A stretch of 64,000 bases of DNA from Periplaneta americana (taxonomy: Eukaryota; Arthropoda; Insecta; Blattodea; Blattidae). This document shows, one piece after another, positions 22,655-33,344 of this stretch. The position numbers and the translations under genes were made by a program. The DNA is taken from assembly GCF_040183065.1 (NCBI RefSeq), contig NC_091126.1, forward strand, positions 138,793,204 to 138,857,203, given 5' to 3'. The notes below the pieces were generated by a model that was not told the DNA's origin, ran no database searches, and saw nothing but the letters and a program-made list of their open reading frames with translations. Every line of letters starts with the position of its first letter. Positions within the stretch are counted from its first letter, which is position 1.

Positions 22655-22890
22655 GACAATTAATATTTGAGGAGAAAAATTCGCTCCGTCGCCGGGGATC
22701 GAACCCGGATCCTTGGTTCTACGTACCAAGCGCTCTGACCACTGAGCTACGCCGAATTAAATCCACAGTACCGGATCGAATCATCCTCTTTCAGTATTTC
22801 CCTTTGTGGCCAGACTCCAAGTTAGGCTTATATGTTGACGTACAGTATATGTCTAGTGTCAACTGCCATTATAGTAGGAGCGAACTCAGT
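22655..22890 (-). repeat. Repeat ending in a tRNA-like cloverleaf, copy 1
   Basis: Inverted relative to the copy at 24495-24715 and about 85-90% alike by eye. On the minus strand it runs ATGGCAGTTGACACTAGACA, GGCCACAAAGGGA, GATTCGATCCGGTACTGTG, then the 72-nt tRNA-like part, then AGCGAATTTTTCTCCTCAAA. The tRNA-like unit lies near the 3' end rather than at the head, unlike an ordinary SINE. A 27-bp direct repeat (22606-22632 and 22945-22971, one mismatch) brackets this copy. Confidence 0.75.
22685..22756 (-). tRNA. tRNA-like sequence within a repeat (probably a pseudo-tRNA)
   Basis: Seventy-two nt with acceptor strands TTCGGCG/CGACGGA (one mismatch), D arm GCTCAGTGGTCAGAGC, anticodon stem TTGGT/ACCAA around loop ACGTAGA, and T arm CCGGGTTCGATCCCCGG. 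The loop would place GTA (Tyr) as anticodon, but position 33 is C rather than U. Because it is repeated with flanking sequence at 24616, I take it as repeat-borne and not a working tRNA gene. Confidence 0.45.
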
Positions 22891-23220
22891 TGAGTAACTT
22901 ATTTGGCCGGGATTCCGCAGTTATGATGCACTGCTGCCTATGAGAATATTATGAATTTATTAATTTGTCCTACCCGGCCAAATAAGTCACTCAACTCAGT
23001 GCACTCCTATGAGCAGTGTCTACTACCACGGCCGTTTACCTAGTACGTCACTTCATCCGTCAGAGCGCTCTCAGACGTCACAGAATAGATAGCGCTATCA
23101 ATCCCTTCATTTGTTCTTTCCAAATAACCCTATTGGCCGGGTCATTACGTCTCACGAGGATAGAGGGGGAGAGAGTTTACCTGTTTTAACGGAGATACAC
23201 GGAACGTCACTTGGGTTCCG

Positions 23221-23400
23221 GTACGCGGCAGATACACTTAACAAGACTCAGGCTGTCGTACGCGGGAGATTTTCGGAAACAATTGGGTCAGATTCAAGCT
23301 CTCGTACGCGACAGAAATATTTAACAAGACTTAGCATTTTAGTACGCGGCAGATATAGACAACGTGACTCGGGCTTTGTACGTGCTGGAGATAGATCAGT
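23221..23400 (+). repeat. Five degenerate tandem units containing TACGCGGCAGATA
   Basis: GTACGCGGCAGATA or a close variant starts at 23221, 23258, 23304, 23342 and 23378 (spacing 37, 46, 38, 36). Between them, variants of TTAACAAGACTCGGGCTTTC recur. The stretch is the most CpG-rich of this part of the window. It keeps a frame open (23111-23407), but the repeated peptide has no known domain. Confidence 0.75.
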
Positions 23401-24051
23401 CGAGTAGTTAAATTGGGTTGTGTGTGTTTGGGATTTTAGTGGATCGTAGTTTGAAATATCGCTTGCTAGTGATACGTCTTGTGGGCAAGTTTTAGTATTT
23501 GCATCGAGTAACATATTTGTGAGATATATGTGTTTGAGGTAAATTGTATTGGGAATTATGTAAGGAGATATGATTTGAAATGTGAGTTCATGTTCCGAGA
23601 CGGCTAGAGCGATAAGGCAGCGATTACGGTCTCACATATGGTTTTAGTGTTTTCCCTGCTCCATTTTGATTGTCGCTTTCCTTCGCCGCTATTTTCTTAT
23701 CATGTGCGTCGAGTTTAGTTGCTATTTCAATGATCCTTGAAATTGGAATCATCGTCCGTTATTTATTAAGTGCATCTGTCTCCATCCCTCTCTCCGTTGG
23801 GTATTTATTTGGTAAAGTGCAGAGATTTGTGTTAGTGCTATTTGCACAGTTTATGTGAGCAATATGTGCAATGGGTAATATGTAGTGATCTGTCATGTAA
23901 TGCCTTATGCTGGGTAGAGATTGTCTCTTATTGAGTGTACATGTATTTTTAGTTTGGTTAGTCAGACTGAGTGGTATCTATGGTCGAATGGATCATGTAT
24001 TAAGTTAATGTGCTGGCTGGGTGTTGTGTTCAGATTCATAGTCAGATAGTT

Positions 24052-24052
<1 letters not shown>
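23401..24052. other. Unique-looking spacer
   Basis: TG-rich sequence without recognised gene. Confidence 0.35.

Positions 24053-24112
<60 letters not shown>
24053..24112. repeat. (AT)n microsatellite
   Basis: About 29 uninterrupted AT units. Confidence 0.95.
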
Positions 24113-24115
<3 letters not shown>

Positions 24116-24494
24116 AAGAATGGTTCAAGTACATATGGTTAATAAGCTAGTCACTGATGGTCGAGAGACGGCCATATTAGATGGTCTAATCACTTATAAA
24201 TGGGTTGGCCTCAGCCTTGTGATACTTACATGATTTACATATCCTGGGGATATCATTTCAGATTAGTTAGTCCTATTCTCACTCATCTATTTCATGTTTA
24301 TTGTTATTTCATTTTTCATTTATGTACATTGTTACTTATTATTGTTAATTATATTTGTTTTACAAATTCACACTATTCATTCTAAAAGTCTTCCACTGCG
24401 AACACCCAATCCTTTCAATGTGCCGTCCACCTGGCGAAAGCAGCCAATATAAGAAAGATAAAGAGGAGGAGTGGATGATTGTACCACCTCCCCT

Positions 24495-24715
24495 CACACC
24501 TAGTATAATGGCAGTTGACACTAGACATATACGTCAACATATATGCCTTACATGCAGTCAGGCCACAAAGGGACACACTGATGGAGGAAGATTCGATCCG
24601 GTACTGTGTATTGAATTCGGCGTATCTCAGTGGTCAGAGCGCTTGGTACATAGAACCAAGGACCCGGATTCGATCCCCTGCGCCGGAGCGAATTTTTCTC
24701 CTCAAATATTAATTA
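24495..24715 (+). repeat. Repeat ending in a tRNA-like cloverleaf, copy 2
   Basis: Mirror of 22655-22890. The shared homology stops at AATATTAATT on the outer side in both copies. The tRNA-like part here has acceptor strands TTCGGCG/CGCCGGA that pair fully, with a D-stem mismatch (TCTC/GAGC). Confidence 0.75.
24616..24687 (+). tRNA. tRNA-like sequence within a repeat, second copy
   Basis: Same 72-nt layout as 22685-22756. Anticodon loop ACATAGA would give ATA. The substitutions relative to copy 1 fall in both stems and loops, as expected for a non-selected pseudo-tRNA. Confidence 0.4.
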
Positions 24716-25446
24716 AACACCCAAAATATGTAGCAAAAATTTTATCTAATGCCTAAAATATTTCTTACTCCTTTTACTAAATGTACAGGCCCCACACCCA
24801 TATTTTAATTTCCCAATTTTTCTTCTGGTGTCATATTCTTTTGAAAACATCTCTTTATTCTAATCATTTTATTATATTTTAAAATTAATGTTTCTAATCT
24901 TTATATCACCCGACATTAAAAACCCAAATATTTGTATTCTGATACTGTCCAGTTAATATGTCATTCATAATAATTATTATTATTCTCTGAAAATAATCCT
25001 CACACCTTGCCACCGACTGTTTCGGAAGTGAAAATTTTCATTTTGTATTTAATGACAATATTTGTAAATGATATGCCATGATTTGGAAGCATTCTTCTAT
25101 GTAGCTATTAATATTTCATCGGTAGCATATGGTATGGCTTTCATTGTAATTTTGTCATTATTAATGTTTATTATCGTACAATTTATATTATTCTATTAAT
25201 ATTTGAAAGCAGAATTTTTATTATACCTTGTGTATCAGGGTTTATTAAATTATATTAAATAAGTTTATTCCCCGGTTTCAAAGGATTTATATGATTATAT
25301 TAGTTATGGTTTTATAATTATTAATAATATTAATTTGGTAGTCCCAGGTATTAAAAATAGTACAGGGGAAAGTCCACAACCCTGACATACACACTAATAA
25401 GGAAAACATAACATATCCTGAGATTCCAGTTAAAAGTCACGTGTTA
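24716..25446. other. AT-rich spacer
   Basis: No recognised feature. Confidence 0.35.
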
Positions 25447-26025
25447 TTGTGGTTCACAGCTGTGGAGGAACGCTTAGCATGACTGACCGCGAAACGAGCG
25501 CCCCCGAATTGAAATCCTGATTGGGACAAGACAGACCTGCAGAACTGTAGCGGTCATGACGTTCTAGTTACGTTCGGCTGCATCGCCATTCATTCTCGCG
25601 GCAGCAGGTATGCAATATGCTATCAAGAATTACAAATGAACAGATAATAAAATCCTTAGGAACAATAAAAGAAATCTCAAAGAAACTGCCGACAGGAAAT
25701 CTAGCATAATTGTAAACCTTGAAACGAGATAACGCATTATAAATACAAAGAATTTATTGCAATCATTTTTTAAATTACATGCTGCCACTGATGGACCTTT
25801 GACGGCCAGAGAATGTAAATAACTCTACGCGGAAGTCGATCATAACCAATAGAAGTGGAGTGAGGCTGATGTCATATTTTCCCTACTTACGAGTTCTGCA
25901 GGCCTGGAACAAGATATCTGGATGCGATTTTTTCAGATAATGTTCCTTTCAACCGTTTAAAACAAAATTTCTGAGTAATTTTCGGCGTTGGACCTCGAAC
26001 TCATTTCGTCTTCATTAAATTAAAC
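25447..26025 (+). mobile_element. SINE family A copy split by a hAT MITE
   Basis: Head: GCTGTGGAGGAACGCTTAGC and GACCGCGAAACGAGCG, diverged B box, GATTGGGACAAG. The sequence breaks at 25531 and resumes at 25907 with AACAAGATATCTGG (family consensus CAAGTTACCTGG), followed by GAGTAATTTTCGGCGTTGGA and CTCATTTCGTCTTCATTAAA. The order matches the SINE at 3.2 kb. Confidence 0.75.
25532..25906. mobile_element. hAT-type MITE, 375 bp
   Basis: Termini CAGACCTGCAGAACT and (complement) CAGGCCTGCAGAACT form inverted repeats. Flanking octamers GGACAAGA (25524-25531) and GAACAAGA (25907-25914) match at 7 of 8. No coding frame. Confidence 0.85.
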
Positions 26026-26030
26026 TTCAT

Positions 26031-26749
26031 CAGGTCATCTACCAACAGTTTCAGGTCGACCGAAGGTGCAGCAGCTGTAGTGCCGTCTATGTCACTGTCA
26101 ACCATCTCGCACCGTGTTACTTTTGTGCGCACGGTGCTCACGGTGTAGGATCTGTGTCAGCGGGAACGTAGTGCAGTGGCGGCCTGCTTGTCTCTGTATT
26201 CTGTAGTTGAGTTTACCATTACACTATAGATGATCAGATAGCAAAGAAGAATATATGATGCGCTTTGATAAACAGTGTTCATTATTCCGCTTGTGCTAAC
26301 ACTGAATTAGGCCTATAGCCTAATCAACTAAATGCAAATATCCTACATTATAGAAATACAAATAATACACTAAACCAATATAACTAAATACAATTTAATT
26401 GTAGCATATACTTGCAACATATTTTTAAGTGTAGTTATATAAGAACGAAACAATTCATTGTCAGGGAAAGTTAGCAATTTACAAATGAAATTCTTACATA
26501 CTGTATTTTATACACTGGGCATGTTGAAAAATGTAAACAAAACATATTGACAAATACAACGATAATACTGGAAAGATGGTTTCAAATTAAAGTGATATAA
26601 ACCGTGCAATGGATACAGATCTCAATTAAGAGTCTGACACTTTCAGGTTTACCCGGTACACACTCCTGCTTTTTGAGATCTTTTGGTTTATACGATATGA
26701 ACTACATTTGAGCATAATGAAATATAACTCTCAACCCTTAATGCACACT
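26031..26749. other. Spacer, perhaps 3' part of a hAT element
   Basis: CAGTGGCGGCCTGC at 26174 resembles a hAT terminus and lies on the correct side of the next transposase fragment, but I found no matching right end. Confidence 0.3.
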
Positions 26750-27105
26750 TTATGTTGTGATCACACTGAGGTTGGCTCTTTCATAGCCTTTGTTCCGTTT
26801 CATAGCTGAAAATAAAGCTTCACACACGTAGGTCAAAGCAAACATTGAAATTGAAGATGCCTCACGCTTATGGAGAGGAGGAAATTTTGACTTAGGAAAT
26901 TGGCTGTAAAAGTCTAGCAAACTACGTCTGTTCCTGTAACTATCAGCCAACTCAATGCCTCATTTCAAGTTGATTAGTTCCAGTTGGACATCTTTGGAAG
27001 TATCATTAATATTTGTGCTAAACGGTGTAGCAAATAGATCGAAATCCATTTTTCGGTGACTCAAATCTTGAAATCTGTCTTCAAAGTCATTCATGAGAAA
27101 ACAAC
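26750..27105 (-). pseudogene. hAT transposase C-terminus (GTF2IRD2-like type)
   Basis: In one minus-strand frame: FEDRFQDLSHRKMDFDLFAT, STNINDTSKDVQLELINLK, an in-frame TGA, then LLDFYSQFPKSKFPPLHKRE and ALTYVCEALFSAMKRNKGYE. The last block is the hATC dimerisation signature (usual form STYxCExxFSxMKxxKSxxR). The TGA and the lack of upstream core sequence show that the copy is dead. It is the same transposase type as at 55.8-57.7 kb. Confidence 0.85.
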
Positions 27106-28193
27106 TGGAGATTTTCAACATAACAGCCCATCTCTAAGAAATAAGAGTCCCGGACCACACGTGCCAACCTGAGAAAATGACCGAGATCGCCGTTGGACAT
27201 CCACCCAGTGGGCCTACAATTCCTAATTGTACTTTGATTTTAAGACAAAATTGTTCGCAATCGGTTGCGATTTCCTCCGCACCGACTACAGTTGCTGCAA
27301 GCCCTAAAACCAGAGGATAAAGTGCTGCGAAGAAATTTCTGCATAAGTAAGCAGACTCTAATTCAGAAGGAGGTAATATTGCTACGAACTACCTTCATGG
27401 CGTTATAGCTCTTGAAGAGCAATGATGTCAATTCTTTTGGAATTTTAACCAAACACTAAAGAGAAACAAGACAGAACTCCTCGAACGCGGAGTCGGTACT
27501 AAGGAGCCTCCATCCAATACAACAGGCTATAATAACGGTCAAACAATAATCTATGTGGGATTGTAACTTTCATACGTAGACATCCTGCAGGGTTAAAGTT
27601 GCGTACTCTAGTCGTTCCATACACCACGTTCGGAAATATTGGGACCAAGTTTTGAAAACGCTATTTTAATTCAATAGTGTAAAAATATATTCATTCAAAT
27701 TCACTTGTATCCTAATAATACGTAGGTCTAATGTATATATGAGAAGTAAATTTTTCAGGAGACGAAAAAATCATCACATCTCCTAAACCATTAGACCAAC
27801 GCTAATAAAAATTTGCAACGTTGTAGGTCATAATGCACCACTCTGACTGATAACGAACACTCACGTGTGAGTTTAATAGTATGGGTAATAAATAGGATGA
27901 AATGTGGTGGACTTCGGTCCTTATTACATTGTTTTACTACGCATGTGTAAAAGACAAGCACAATAATCTAAAATAGTGAATTTTATTTATTGAATAAATT
28001 GTATTTTCAGAATGCACACATCACTTAAGCTAATTGTCTGAAAAAAACAGGATATTACATTAATATGATTAATAATAATACTTAAAATAAAGAAACTATT
28101 TCAATGTAATGAGAAGCTGCTTTTTTTTCCTTAGGTAGTGCCATCATTCTGAATTCTGCTACCTTCCGCACACTTAATACTCTGCAAGTACTG
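27106..28193. other. Spacer without recognisable gene
   Basis: Possible upstream hAT sequence is too decayed to translate with confidence. Confidence 0.35.
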
Positions 28194-28640
28194 TTATGCA
28201 ATCTCTGATAGGTATTTCAGGAGTTTAGATAGGCCCACATCACGTACCATTGAACTTTTAGCGTGTAACTGCCAGTGATACAGCTGTGGTACATTGAGAT
28301 TGGGAGTAACGTTTTTCTTAAGGAGATTGAAGCTGCTCATGACCATTCCGCTCATTAACTTATTGAAATCTACCTGGTGTTTGTGCAAATGTTGGTATTG
28401 AAAAATTTTGTATTGTGATACCTGAAACACGTCACCATTTTGAGATGCGCTTTTCTTGAAAAACTGCGGGAAAACCTATCAAAGTCTTTTAAATAAATGT
28501 GTGTCATTTCAACAACTTGGAAGTGACGTTTCACAAGTTCAATCCATTCACTTGGGATTTCCACTTTTTCCACTTGCAGCGCCTCTATGAGACACTCTCC
28601 GAATCATACTCATATCTCGGCCAATACAATAATGTCCGAA
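28194..28640 (-). pseudogene. Second fragment of the uncharacterised transposon-linked family
   Basis: Overlapping minus-strand frames give SLIEALQVEKVEIPSEWIEL and VKRHFQVVEMTHIYLKDFDR, then in another frame VSQYKIFQYQHLHKHQVDFN. This resembles the part after the GHS...DSVHSxIE motif in insect proteins that carry an SDxCxxQNRN core. Frameshifts are obvious. Assignment is from memory of family patterns and should be tested by profile search. Confidence 0.35.
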
Positions 28641-28825
28641 GTCCCGGACAGCAGACCTTGTTCCATACATTGAAATTTTTAAGCCACTGTAATATGGTAA
28701 CGAGCATGGATAGGCTATTGGTCATTGTAGTAATGCATAATGTTCGCCTTGCCTTTAAGAGTAAATTTCACTCAAAAAACTATTTGCGGCTAAACTTGGA
28801 CATCTGCCCTTGTTCCACTGGCTGC

Positions 28826-28827
<2 letters not shown>

Positions 28828-28887
<60 letters not shown>
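28828..28887. repeat. (AT)n microsatellite
   Basis: About 29 AT units. Confidence 0.95.
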
Positions 28888-28892
<5 letters not shown>

Positions 28893-29828
28893 ACATTTGT
28901 TAAAATTAACTAAAAATTGAGAAATATAAATGAAGAAGTCCTTAAACTCGTTTACTCAAGAAGTCAATAAGAGCATTCCTACTGCCTGAATACTATATTT
29001 TCTCAATTCACTACCCAAGTGATCAACAATGGACAAAAAAGATGAGAAATATAACTTCTTAGACTAGACAATATTTCAATATTCCGCACAATCGGTACCG
29101 GTAATCATTTAATTGCTGATTTGGCCATGTACAGACTAACATTCTTGCATTTTGTAGTAGTTGGAGTACAGGGCTTTTATTATATATCTGGACCGCTGGC
29201 GCGTTGCTTTGATTCTCGGCGGCTGAGCATGTCGGAGCCGGCTGCATTCATATGTTAACGACGCTACTTAAAACTGTACCAAATCGTACGTTATAAAAGG
29301 TGCTGCAAATTTCATCCTCCCTCGGCTAAAAAGGCGTTGTATCGGGAAAATACATTCTGTTTGTACGATTAAGTTCGGCCACTGTAATATTTCATTTCAT
29401 TTGTTCTACCGGTAAATACTATATTTCACTTCACAATAATTGAAATGCTCAATTTATATTATTTATATTTATGCTATTTATTATATACTGAAAAGCAAAT
29501 TTTCTGCGTTTCTTTAAATTGCCTATATAGTTCACAAAATATTTTGGTTCGCTTATACAATTATAGGCCTATGTATTGAATGAGAATCATAAAAATATCA
29601 ACTTACTTTATAAAATGGCAGCAAGAAATTTCTTCCTCCTGAAACCTCACGCAATTCAGGGTTTTGAATGCTGGCCTGTATGTGAGAAATTTTAATTTTA
29701 TTTATTGTTGTAAGTCATAGCATCAGAACACAGGTACAGATTAGTTGCATTCTTTGAAATGTGCTATACATCTTCTAAAAGTGTAGAGTGAAAACGACCT
29801 TTAATTCATTCGTTTTGTACATATAGAA
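28888..29828. other. Spacer without recognisable gene
   Basis: An outlying copy of the motif CCAAATCGTA lies at 29276-29288, before the next element. Confidence 0.35.
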
Positions 29829-30568
29829 GAGCATCGTTTCAAATCGTAATATGTCCACTGGTGGACAAAATTGAGTTTGATACATTTTCGTATAGTTTCG
29901 GATGCGGTCTCTCACGCTGCGAAATCTGATTGTACCAAATCGTATTAGCTAACAGTGTAAATGACTGCTTAAAAGTAGTGGTTGTTTCAAATCGTATTCA
30001 GTCCCTCATAGTGTCTGTTTCATATCGTATTACGTCCAAATTTCATGTTATAGAATTGGTATAAATGAAATTAATTACTTTCTTATGTTGGTTATACTGG
30101 CAATCTGTCTCACTTTTCTCGACAATGCTACATATTCAGTACGGACATTACAGTCTTTTCCTTGTGAACTGTGTGTGATGGAAGTTGTTTCGAGTATGGA
30201 ACAAAAATCTAGTGTACGTGACAGTTCAGAAGGGCGCCGAAAGTAGAAAAAGCAAGCAAAACATGAACATAAACTGAAATTTGAGGCAAGTACGTAAAAA
30301 AATAGATTTTAATGAAGAATGCAGGTATTTTGAGACCCTGTACAAACATTTATCACAGCAATATTTTACTGAATGTAGAAATTTCATAATTTTAATTTAA
30401 TTTAATATAATACCGGTACCAAGTCAACATTCATATCTTCACGTCTTTTCCTCTTTCTTACGCACCAGGTTATTTACCAATTCATATAGGGGATTGGTGT
30501 CGGAGAAGGGAAATGGGCTGGAAACTACCCTCGAATTTTTCATTTCTTTCTATGACATACAGTAACTT

Positions 30569-30813
30569 CTTTGGTCGGCGGGAAAAGGCACATAAGTAAA
30601 AAAGTCGATTTTTCTGTTGTACCTGATCACATAAGTCAAGTATTTTCTCTAATTTTTTAAATAATAAAATTTCTTGTATGTTGAATTGAACATATCAACA
30701 TACATGCATTTCATTATTATGCTTATATTTAGTTAAGAGTAAATTAAAAAAAAAATCTCTCCTGAAAAATTCTTCTTTTTTTTTACTTATGTGTCTTGTC
30801 CCGCCGACCAAAG
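30569..30813. mobile_element. MITE, 245 bp
   Basis: Left end CTTTGGTCGGCGGGAAAAGG, extending through CACATAAGTAAAAAA, is repeated in inverse at the right end. No clear target duplication. Confidence 0.7.
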
Positions 30814-30814
30814 T

Positions 30815-30986
30815 CATGGCAGAAAGGAATAGTTTAAAAAACGACGGCTTATTTCAATTGTGTGAAGCTTTAGATTTCTATGGTAACATCATCGATGCTG
30901 TTACTGTGGTAACTAGCAATGACGGTGATGGTAATTTGGTAACTTGTAACTGTTTTGAAGAAGAAGGAGGATTCGAAAAATTGTGA
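30815..30986 (+). CDS. Small acidic ORF beside the MITE, unrecognised
   Basis: ATG GCA GAA opens 57 codons ending in TGA. The product is acidic (VTSNDGDGNLVTCNCFEEEG). An upstream in-frame ATG (30789) lies inside the MITE terminus, so I prefer 30815. The start MAERNSLKNDGLFQLCEAL vaguely recalls N-termini of piggyBac-derived proteins, but that is weak. It may be a leftover exon of the candidate element. It could equally be chance. Confidence 0.25.
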
Positions 30987-31594
30987 AAAAGATTCAAACA
31001 CCATGAATCCAGCCGGATGGATATAATGAACAACCTGTAGGCCTAAATCGAAATTTGTTTAATGTGTATATTTCTTTTTTTGCATTAAAGAAATAATGTT
31101 TTATCTAATAATATCAATAATGGTTTTTATGCATTCATTTATCTCATTAAAGACATTATGACAGCATAAACAAGTTATGAACACTCTGTATATCAAAATG
31201 TTTAATATGGAAATTGTAATTTTATATTAACAGATAATGTTTTTTAAATAATAACAATAACTATTCGTTATTTTATGTAGTTGCCTTATTAAGGGTTTTT
31301 AATTGCGAATATATGTACAATGATTGGATCAAAACGTATTATGTCCAACACATTTTCCTTCAATTTGAAGGTCAGAATTGGAAAGTGATTTCATTTTTTT
31401 CTAGTTCCTACAAGTACTCCTCAAGCATAATAACTTCACATTTTTCACTTAGTGAAAAATTACCCAGATTAGGAGCAATCAGTTTTTCTTTCTTCCTGTA
31501 AAATTTTGTTTTCTGGACATAATATGATTTGAAACGATGCTCAAGTAATGTGCTGATATTTTCATAAGTTATTTGTAAAATTTGTATTAAGATA

Positions 31595-32335
31595 TTACGT
31601 GAACGATCACAAATATTATCAGAAAATGCAGGCTCTAAATTTCTAAAATTTTGTAAGAAAATGAACTCAGAATTTGACAAAAATTACAAGGTAACACAAC
31701 AAGACTTAATAGAACTTAAATATGTGATAAAGGTATAAAAAAGGTTACTAATAATATTTTTGAAACCAGTATTATCAAAGTATAAAAAAGAACAAAAAAT
31801 CTGCAGTTAAATTATTTGGTAACCATAACATTGTTATGGTCTTTTTGACATCTTTATATTTTTTCCGCATCTAATAAACAGTTATTTCTGAAATGTAGAT
31901 TACTCTCAGACATGTAGAGTTGTTTATTTTAATACAATTAATTTTTTATTTGTCCTATATAAAATATATTAAAATTTACATAATGTTTTGTGGCCTAATT
32001 TTTCTGTTTTCAACTAAATGGGCATTATTGTAGTCTACCCTTTGCATAAATACATGTTAATTCAGTGTAAAAAATTTCAGAATTCTATCTCTAATGGTTG
32101 TGGAGTTATGAAATAATACGAGTAAAATTTTCAAATTTTAGAAAATTTAATTGAAAGTAAAAAGTGAATTCTAAAAAATATTATTAGTAACCTTTTTATA
32201 CTTTTATCCGAAATTTAAGTTCTAATAGGTCTTGTTGTGGTACCTTGTAATTTTTGTCCAATTGTGAGTTAATTTCCTTATAAAATTTTAGAAATGTAGA
32301 GCCTGCATTTTCTGATAATATTTGTGGTCGTTCAC
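31595..32335. repeat. Inverted repeat, arms about 170 bp, loop about 400 bp
   Basis: AAAATGCAGGCTCTA, CAAAAATTACAAGGTA and AAGGTTACTAATAATATTTT occur in order at 31624-31760 and in inverted order at 32165-32330, about 90% alike by eye. No coding frame spans the arms. Confidence 0.75.
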
Positions 32336-32959
32336 GTACATATACCCTTAATTTCATTAACACATAAGGATATTTTCAAACATATTTGCATGAATTAGAA
32401 ATATATACATACACATTATTCTGCAAGGGGGGAAAAAAAGAATCTGCGGTGACCCCACACCCCGAGCTGTAGAGGGGACGGAGTGTTCCGATCACACGAA
32501 ACTGTTTGTCTGCAAACACCGACATATGGGGCCAATCAATATTTCACATTCCACTGCAATGGCAAAGCATTTTCGTCCGACCACGTCGAGGACTTCAGCA
32601 GACTAGTCGCGGAAAGACCTCCACTATGCTCACATTTCGACTTATTGGGTAGCAGCTCCTACGTATCCTTACAACAAACTCGTTACAAGTCATTAATTTT
32701 TAACGCTTGCTGACCCTGATCATTTAAATACCCGCATCAGTGTGTGTTGAAATATGTTAAACGGTCGGGAAAAAGTAACTGACTATTGTTTCAGAACTAT
32801 AGAAGTCAAATATTAACGCTCACATGTGTTCTTTATCGTGTATTATTTCTTAAATATACCCAAAGACTCTGGAATAATTGCGGTTGAAAACTTTTGAAGT
32901 TCATTGTTGACTAATTTATACGGAGGTCGTTACGAATCCAACATTTAAGGTAATTACAA
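32336..32959. other. Spacer without recognisable gene
   Basis: A plus-strand frame of 76 codons at 32483-32713 has no recognised motif. Confidence 0.3.
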
Positions 32960-33080
32960 GAGATGAACAACGATCGAGAAAGCAAGAATAACAGCGCCCG
33001 CAAAGCTGAAAACCCGCACGACAATATTCTATACGTCGCGTCGTTGACGTAAAGACTGCTTGTGAGTGTTTCGAGGGGCC
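32960..33080 (+). repeat. Dispersed repeat, copy 2
   Basis: Second copy of the block at 19093-19210. It continues with TTGTGAGTGTTTCGAGGGGC. Confidence 0.7.
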
Positions 33081-33344
33081 GAGATTGATCACTCCCGAAG
33101 TCCCGAAAGTCAAGTAGCCTTGAATCGCCTCAGTTGTTTATACCTGAATGATCTTTTATCTACTTTGGCAACAGTTATATATGTATAAACAATCAAGTAG
33201 CCTATTTGAAACATCATCTCTACCTTTCAGTGTACAATAATCCGTTCTCCAGTTTTTACTTAATTGATAGGCCCTTACTAAAAAGACTAGGAATTTTCTT
33301 TTCACATGTTTGATATAAAGTGTGCAATCTCAAGTAAAAATATA

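Larger units (their letters stand above)
29829..31542. mobile_element. Candidate DNA transposon with repeated subterminal motif
   Basis: GAGCATCGTTTCAAATCGTA (continuing ATATGTCC) at 29829-29856 is matched in inverted orientation at 31515-31542 (28 bases, 26 identical). Inside, variants of GTTTCAAATCGTATTATGTC recur at 29931, 29985, 30018 and 31326. This resembles terminal repeats plus transposase-binding sites. It contains a MITE (30569-30813) and one small frame (30815-30986). No target duplication or catalytic domain is visible, so the superfamily is undetermined. Confidence 0.5.

Noticed and set aside
23221..23400. Regularly spaced repeats, CRISPR-like at first glance
   Set aside because: Units are degenerate, spacing varies, the spacers are themselves similar, and the genome is eukaryotic.
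22685..24687. Two functional tRNA-Tyr genes
   Set aside because: Non-standard position 33, different anticodon triplets in the two copies, stem mismatches, and both embedded in the same larger repeat.
26174..26190. CAGTGGCGGCCTGC as terminus of the hAT at 26.8 kb
   Set aside because: No matching inverted end or 8-bp duplication found on the right side.
28499..28888. 129-codon frame ending in Tyr/Ile repeats
   Set aside because: The end is an (AT)n microsatellite, and the start overlaps a transposon-protein fragment on the other strand.
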